Source: CAKZNE01 sp040222435 | Lineage (GTDB): Bacteria; Bacteroidota; Bacteroidia; Flavobacteriales; Schleiferiaceae | DNA: 64,000 nucleotides | NCBI GenBank assembly: GCA_965212245.1 | Contig: OZ243107.1 | Span: 2,418,001 to 2,482,000 of the forward strand | Direction: 5' to 3' | Translations under genes and position numbers: made by a program | The notes under the pieces: generated by a model | Told to the model about the DNA's origin: nothing | Databases searched by the model: none | The model's input: the letters and a program-made list of their open reading frames with translations, nothing else | Shown: positions 59,230-64,000 of the stretch, piece after piece | Layout: each line of letters begins with the position of its first letter | Numbering within the stretch: position 1 is the first letter of the stretch

Positions 59230-62200
59230 ATGATCAATAAAATCATTTCTTTTTCAATAAAGAATAAATTCATCGTGGGCTTGTTGACACTGGCACTGAT
59301 TGGAGTCGGTATCTACTCCATGTCCACAATCAATCTGGGATCAGTCCCGGATATAACCAACAATCAGGTACAGGTAATTACAGTTTCGGAGAACCTTGCA
59401 ACCGAGGATATTGAGCAATTCGTCACCTATCCTGTGGAGTTGGCGATGGGCAATTTACCAGGCGTTGATGAAATACGATCTATTTCACGCTTTGGGCTTT
59501 CTGTCGTCACCATCGTCTTTGATGATGATATGGGTACTTACCTGCCCAGGCAATTGGTTCAGGAAAAACTCAATGAGCTTAAGGAGACTATCCCTCAGGA
59601 ATTTGGAAGTCCTTCAATGGGGCCTATTTCCACTGGCCTTGGACAGATTTATGAATATACTATTCAGCCCAAAGCAGGATATGATACTGTTTATTCCGCA
59701 ATGGAACTTCGCACTATTCAGGATTGGATTGTTAAACGACAGCTAACCTTGCTTGAAGGAGTAGTGGAAATCAATTCTTTTGGCGGCTACATTAAGCAAT
59801 ACGAAGTGGCCATTAATCCGGAAAAACTGAATGCTATGAACGTTAGTATTTCAGAGGTTTATGAAGCATTGGCTAGAAATAATGTCAATACGGGAGGTGC
59901 CTATATTGAGAAAAACAAAATGGCCAATTTCATTCGGGGTGAAGGCCTTGTTCGTACAATCGATGATATAGAAAATATCTCAATCCGTAACGAAAATGGC
60001 ATACCAATACTCATTAGAGATATTGCAGAAAAAGTTCATTTCGGTCATCAAGTTCGATATGGTGCCTTCACTCAGGATGGTCACGAGGCTGTGGGGGGAA
60101 TTATCATGATGCTGAAAGGGTCGAACCCCAATGCGGTCATTCAAAATGTAATCGAGCGAATGGCAGAAATTGAAAAGTCACTTCCTGAAGGGCTTGAATT
60201 TAACGCATACCTTGATCGAAGCTCTCTAATTGATCGAACTACAAGCACTGTCACTAAAAATCTAGTGGAAGGTGCACTCATTGTGATTTTTGTTCTGGTT
60301 GTGCTTTTGGGAAGTCTAAGAGGTGGTATTGTAACAGCATCATTAATTCCACTCTCGTTGCTCTTTGCATTTATACTTATGAAAGCCACAGGGGTTTGGG
60401 CGAATTTGATGAGTCTGGGAGCTATTGATTTTGGTATCATCGTAGACGGTGCTGTGATTATTGTTGAAGGCACAGTTCATGAAATTGAAAAGCGGATAAG
60501 GACTGGCAAGAATAAATTTGACCAGGCTCAAATGGATGAAATAGCTTATGAATCCGGCAGCACTATGATGAATGCTGCCTTTTTTGGGCAGCTCATCATT
60601 TTAATTGTATTCACGCCTATTCTTTTTCTGACCGGTGTAGAAGGTAAGATGTTTGCCCCTATGGCCTACACGTTTGGGTATGCTGTTTTAGGTGCAATAA
60701 TTTTATGCTTGACGTATGTGCCAATGATGACTGCATTGCTAATGCGGCCAATAAGTAACCCAAAAAATTGGTTTGCCAAAATAGAAAACGGAATCCACAA
60801 GTTTAGCGAGAAGATCATCAATGCACTGAACAAGGTGTATCATCCATTGATTCTTGGTGCCTTAAAATTACGATTATTGGTTATAGGTATTGCTTTGGCT
60901 CTACTCGTTGGGGCGGGGTTCATTTTCTCAAGAATGGGTGGTGAATTTATTCCTCAATTGGATGAGGGCGACATAGCGATGCAAGCCCTTATTCGACCAG
61001 GTAGTGGTCTAAATGAAGCTATTGATGTATCCATTAAAATTGAGAACATATTAAAAGAGAATTTTCCAGAAATAACTACGGTGGTAGCTAGAATCGGAGT
61101 TGCAGATATACCGACCGACCCCATGCCTTTGGATATAGCAGATATGTATCTGATTCTGGAGAAGGATAAGAAAAAATGGGTTACAACAGATTCTAAAGAA
61201 GAACTGATAGAACAGATTAAAGAGAAGCTGGATATCCTTCCCGGTGTTAATCTTGTCTTTACACAGCCTGTTGAACTTAGATTCAATGAATTGCTTGAAG
61301 GTGTACGGGAGGACGTGGCTGTGAAATTGTACGGTGAAGACCTAAACATACTCTCACAAAAGGTAGAAGAAATGGCTGCCATCATCCAAACAGTGCCTGG
61401 AGCAGGTGATGTAAATGCAGAACGTACTGCTGGCCTGCCCCAAATGACGGTAAAATACAACCGTAAGAAATTGGCTCAATATGGATTGGATGTTCAAAAG
61501 CTCAACGAGTACGTGAGTGCCGCCTTTGCTGGAGGTGTTGCCGGGGTGATCTTTGAGGGCGAAAAACGTTTTGAAATGGTCATTCGCTTCGATGAATCGC
61601 ATCGGCAAAGCATAGAAGACCTTAGAACATTATACATAGACTTACCTGATGGTACTCAAATACCGATTAAGGAGGTTGCCGATATCGAATATGTCCCAGG
61701 CCCCATGCAAATATCCAGAGAGAATACATTTCGAAGAACTTATGTGGGTGTAAATGTTCGAGGTAGAGATGTAGAATCTGTGGTGACAGATATTCAGCAA
61801 AAATTGGATGCAGAACTGGACTTACCACCAGGCTACTACATCACTTATGGAGGAGAATTTGAAAATCTGCAACGCGCCAAAACAAGATTATCCGTAGTGG
61901 TACCGATTGCACTCTTTCTCATTTTTATACTGCTCTATTTCGCCTTGAAATCATTCTCGCAATCAGTAATGATCTACATGGCGATCCCACTTGCGGCCAT
62001 TGGAGGTGTGTTTTTTATGGCCATAAGGAGTATGCCCTTTAGTATATCTGCAGGAGTCGGGTTCATCGTCCTCTTTGGTGTAGCTGTCCTTAACGGGCTG
62101 GTACTTATCAGTCGTTTCAATTCATTAAAAATAGAAGGTATGACAGATTTAAAAGAACGGATTCTCACAGGAACAAAAGAACGTCTTAGGCCTATATTGT

Positions 62201-63648
62201 TGACTGCAACTGCTGCCATTATGGGTTTTACACCGATGGCGTTTTCAGCCTCTGCAGGAGCTGAAGTGCAGCGACCCTTAGCTACTGTAGTAATTGGTGG
62301 TCTTATCAGTGCAACACTGCTTACCTTGATAGTACTACCTGTACTCTACTCTTACATAGAAGGACGCAAGTCAGCGAGAAACAATACGAAAAGTCTTTCA
62401 GTCAACGTAATTATCTTGCTTTGTGTATTAGGCGGATTGTTTGGCTCCATGCCTTCTGCTCAAGCCCAGGAAACCAAAGGGCGAATCGTGACTACTTTGG
62501 ATGAAGCTGTTGCTATTGGGCTAGTCAATAATGGCAAGGTACAGGTAGCTAAAACCAATATTGAGTTTGAGCAGCAAGGTAAAAAAGCCGCTTTCAATCC
62601 CGGAAAGACCGGGCTAGGACTTCAATACGGGCAATACAATAGTTTTGAGAAGGATTTTTCATTCAATATAGGTCAGGCCTTTGAATTCCCTACCGTTTAT
62701 AGAAACCAAAAAAGGCTTGCTAATGAACGAACTTTGGGAAGTGAGAAGCAACTGGCAGTCACAGAGAGCGATTTAAAATGGAGCATCCGGCAATCGTGGT
62801 ATCAGCTAGCCTATCTCCAAGAGAAACAGGAACTGCTTATTTATCAAGGCTCAGTATTTGACCGATTTCTAAGAGCAGCTACTATCAGATATGAAACAGA
62901 GGCAGCTAACTACTTAGAAAAAGCCTCTGCTGAAACAAGTGTGATGGAAATACAGAATCAGCTAAAGTTACTGGAGGCTGATATTTCGATCCAGATTAGG
63001 CAACTTCAAATCCTGCTCAACGATACCACTGATTTATCTTTTGTTACAGAAGATTTGGTGGAAAGAGATGCTTTAAGGGTGTTGGATTTTGCTAAGCTAA
63101 GCAACAACCCTTTACTTGATTTGACCCGACAACAAATTGATATTGCCAATGCAGAAATGGCAGTACAATCTTCGAAGATGTCTCCAGATTTTTTTGTTGG
63201 TTACTTTAATCAGTCCCTCATTGGGGGAGCAACTGCTAACGGAGGCATTGCTACTTCATCTGATCGTTTTGGAGGTGTTCAGGCAGGCGTAGGCATACCC
63301 TTATTTTATAGCTCATATAAGGCCAACATCAAGGCGGCTAAGTTAAAAGCACAAATGGCCAAAACCAGCTCAGACTATTATTTCACTACGCTTCAGGGAC
63401 AATACAGACAGCAGTGGGAAGAGATCATGAAGTTTCAGGGAAGCCTTAATTATTATAAAGAGAAGGCCATCCCTCAAGCCAATTTGATTCTTGACAATGC
63501 CCAAAAAAGTTTTGAAAATGGAGCCATTGACTATGTTGAATATTTTCAAAGTATTAATAGGGCCTTGGAACTGAAATTCAATTACCTCAATACATTAAAT
63601 GGATATAACCAGGCTATAATTAATCTGGAATACCTGATAGGTCAATAA
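59230..63648 (+). CDS. CusA/CzcA-type heavy-metal RND pump fused to a TolC-like channel
   Basis: A 1472-aa fusion. Residues 1 to about 1040 are a complete heavy-metal RND transporter: the N-terminal helix, the periplasmic porter loops, and the helix-4 motif DFGIIVDGAVIIVEG with Asp400, Asp406 and Glu413, a pattern typical of CzcA-type divalent-metal pumps more than of E. coli CusA. A second hydrophobic signal-like segment (NVIILLCVLGGLFGSMPSAQAQ, near 1058-1080) then leads into a TolC-like outer-membrane factor domain to the C-terminus (TTLDEAVAIGLVNNGKVQVA; IDYVEYFQSINRALELKFNY). The fusion is known in Bacteroidota. It forms a tripartite efflux system with the adaptor that follows. The metal is uncertain: motif suggests Zn/Co/Cd, context suggests copper. 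Confidence 0.93.
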   Translation: MINKIISFSIKNKFIVGLLTLALIGVGIYSMSTINLGSVPDITNNQVQVITVSENLATEDIEQFVTYPVELAMGNLPGVDEIRSISRFGLSVVTIVFDDDMGTYLPRQLVQEKLNELKETIPQEFGSPSMGPISTGLGQIYEYTIQPKAGYDTVYSAMELRTIQDWIVKRQLTLLEGVVEINSFGGYIKQYEVAINPEKLNAMNVSISEVYEALARNNVNTGGAYIEKNKMANFIRGEGLVRTIDDIENISIRNENGIPILIRDIAEKVHFGHQVRYGAFTQDGHEAVGGIIMMLKGSNPNAVIQNVIERMAEIEKSLPEGLEFNAYLDRSSLIDRTTSTVTKNLVEGALIVIFVLVVLLGSLRGGIVTASLIPLSLLFAFILMKATGVWANLMSLGAIDFGIIVDGAVIIVEGTVHEIEKRIRTGKNKFDQAQMDEIAYESGSTMMNAAFFGQLIILIVFTPILFLTGVEGKMFAPMAYTFGYAVLGAIILCLTYVPMMTALLMRPISNPKNWFAKIENGIHKFSEKIINALNKVYHPLILGALKLRLLVIGIALALLVGAGFIFSRMGGEFIPQLDEGDIAMQALIRPGSGLNEAIDVSIKIENILKENFPEITTVVARIGVADIPTDPMPLDIADMYLILEKDKKKWVTTDSKEELIEQIKEKLDILPGVNLVFTQPVELRFNELLEGVREDVAVKLYGEDLNILSQKVEEMAAIIQTVPGAGDVNAERTAGLPQMTVKYNRKKLAQYGLDVQKLNEYVSAAFAGGVAGVIFEGEKRFEMVIRFDESHRQSIEDLRTLYIDLPDGTQIPIKEVADIEYVPGPMQISRENTFRRTYVGVNVRGRDVESVVTDIQQKLDAELDLPPGYYITYGGEFENLQRAKTRLSVVVPIALFLIFILLYFALKSFSQSVMIYMAIPLAAIGGVFFMAIRSMPFSISAGVGFIVLFGVAVLNGLVLISRFNSLKIEGMTDLKERILTGTKERLRPILLTATAAIMGFTPMAFSASAGAEVQRPLATVVIGGLISATLLTLIVLPVLYSYIEGRKSARNNTKSLSVNVIILLCVLGGLFGSMPSAQAQETKGRIVTTLDEAVAIGLVNNGKVQVAKTNIEFEQQGKKAAFNPGKTGLGLQYGQYNSFEKDFSFNIGQAFEFPTVYRNQKRLANERTLGSEKQLAVTESDLKWSIRQSWYQLAYLQEKQELLIYQGSVFDRFLRAATIRYETEAANYLEKASAETSVMEIQNQLKLLEADISIQIRQLQILLNDTTDLSFVTEDLVERDALRVLDFAKLSNNPLLDLTRQQIDIANAEMAVQSSKMSPDFFVGYFNQSLIGGATANGGIATSSDRFGGVQAGVGIPLFYSSYKANIKAAKLKAQMAKTSSDYYFTTLQGQYRQQWEEIMKFQGSLNYYKEKAIPQANLILDNAQKSFENGAIDYVEYFQSINRALELKFNYLNTLNGYNQAIINLEYLIGQ

Positions 63649-63687
63649 ACCAATCCCTTACAATAGGCAATTAAAAATAAATAAAAA

Positions 63688-64000
63688 ATGAAAAAGCATA
63701 TTATATATATAATGGTTACCATATTGGTGGCAACAGTATTTACAGGTTGCAGCAGTAAGTCTGCTGACAGTGCATCTGAGGAAAGCTTAGATGGACATGG
63801 TGAAGAAGAAACGGGTGAAGAAGGAGAAGTACATCTTTCCGAATTAAAGTTTAACAGTCTAGGCATTAAAGTAGATGTGATCCCAGTCAGGCCACTTTCG
63901 GGTGTAGTTGAGGCAAATGGACAACTGGAGGTACCACCACAGCATGAGGCTACTGTCACAGCAATTTTAGGTGCCAATGTCACCTCTATTAAAGTGATTG
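63688..64000 (+). CDS. Efflux RND periplasmic adaptor (CusB/HlyD family), partial
   Basis: The gene runs off the window end; 104 codons are visible. A lipoprotein signal (ILVATVFTGCSSKS) is followed by a Glu/His-rich linker (DGHGEEETGEEGEVHLSELK) and the start of the membrane-fusion domain (VVEANGQLEVPPQHEATVTA). It lies 39 nt after the RND pump gene, as expected for its partner. The Glu/His stretch may bind metal. Confidence 0.88.
   Translation, partial: MKKHIIYIMVTILVATVFTGCSSKSADSASEESLDGHGEEETGEEGEVHLSELKFNSLGIKVDVIPVRPLSGVVEANGQLEVPPQHEATVTAILGANVTSIKVI

Noticed and set aside
63642..63983. 113-codon minus-strand frame at the window end
   Set aside because: It is antisense to the CusB-like adaptor gene, whose lipoprotein signal and family sequence are clear on the plus strand.

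Overview
This window looks like the chromosome of a Bacteroidota member, probably Cytophagales-like. The evidence is a C-terminal type IX secretion sorting domain on the FG-GAP protein at 24.6-26.2 kb, many short-signal lipoproteins, weak Shine-Dalgarno sites, -7 boxes of the TAnnTTTG type, and a heavy-metal RND pump fused to a TolC-like channel. No rRNA, CRISPR array or transposase gene was seen.

Layout. (1) 1-17.0 kb is ordinary backbone. It holds a formylglycine-generating-enzyme-like lipoprotein, a TPR histidine kinase, a membrane-anchored MutS-like ATPase, a DUF4407 protein, two zinc metallopeptidases, a cupin, a small GNAT, a lipid kinase divergent from an App1 phosphatase, a YpdA-like reductase and a TIGR04283-type glycosyltransferase. 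It ends at an intact tRNA-Arg(TCT). (2) 17.08-40.5 kb is a genomic island between that tRNA and a 37-nt copy of its 3' end at 40,484-40,520. Nearly all of it is one minus-strand block of giant uncharacterised proteins (1053, 260, 1303, 991, 523, 1781 and 634 aa; the 1303-aa one resembles DUF6603) under a LuxR-type regulator, followed by a few small genes and a ParD antitoxin gene cut off at the junction. A tRNA-Met(CAT) 3' fragment at 17.15 kb records a further integration event. (3) From 40.4 kb a large serine recombinase opens a second island that runs past the window end.

The second island carries the most interesting locus, a six-gene minus-strand operon at 42.8-50.3 kb. In transcription order it encodes an XRE regulator, a Cas4-like PD-(D/E)XK nuclease with a probable Fe-S cluster, a long prokaryotic Argonaute with a complete DEDD tetrad, a 123-aa unknown protein, a HExxH metalloprotease-like protein, and a PIF1/RecD-type helicase. 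Its promoter lies between two inverted repeats that look like operators for the XRE protein. The operon is flanked on both sides by debris of FtsX-type permease genes: a decayed 3' end at 42.6-42.75 kb and a permease with an in-frame stop at 50.6-52.95 kb.

The island continues with a Cys-rich lipoprotein and a heavy-metal locus: an HMA-AraC regulator, a CopA P-type ATPase, an HMA chaperone, a DUF6660-like secreted protein, a CusA/CzcA-TolC fusion and the start of its CusB-like adaptor. A nucleotidyltransferase-like gene is wedged into this locus between two copies of the AraC 3' end. The cargo therefore seems to be inserted next to duplicated gene ends, combining nucleic-acid defence with metal resistance.
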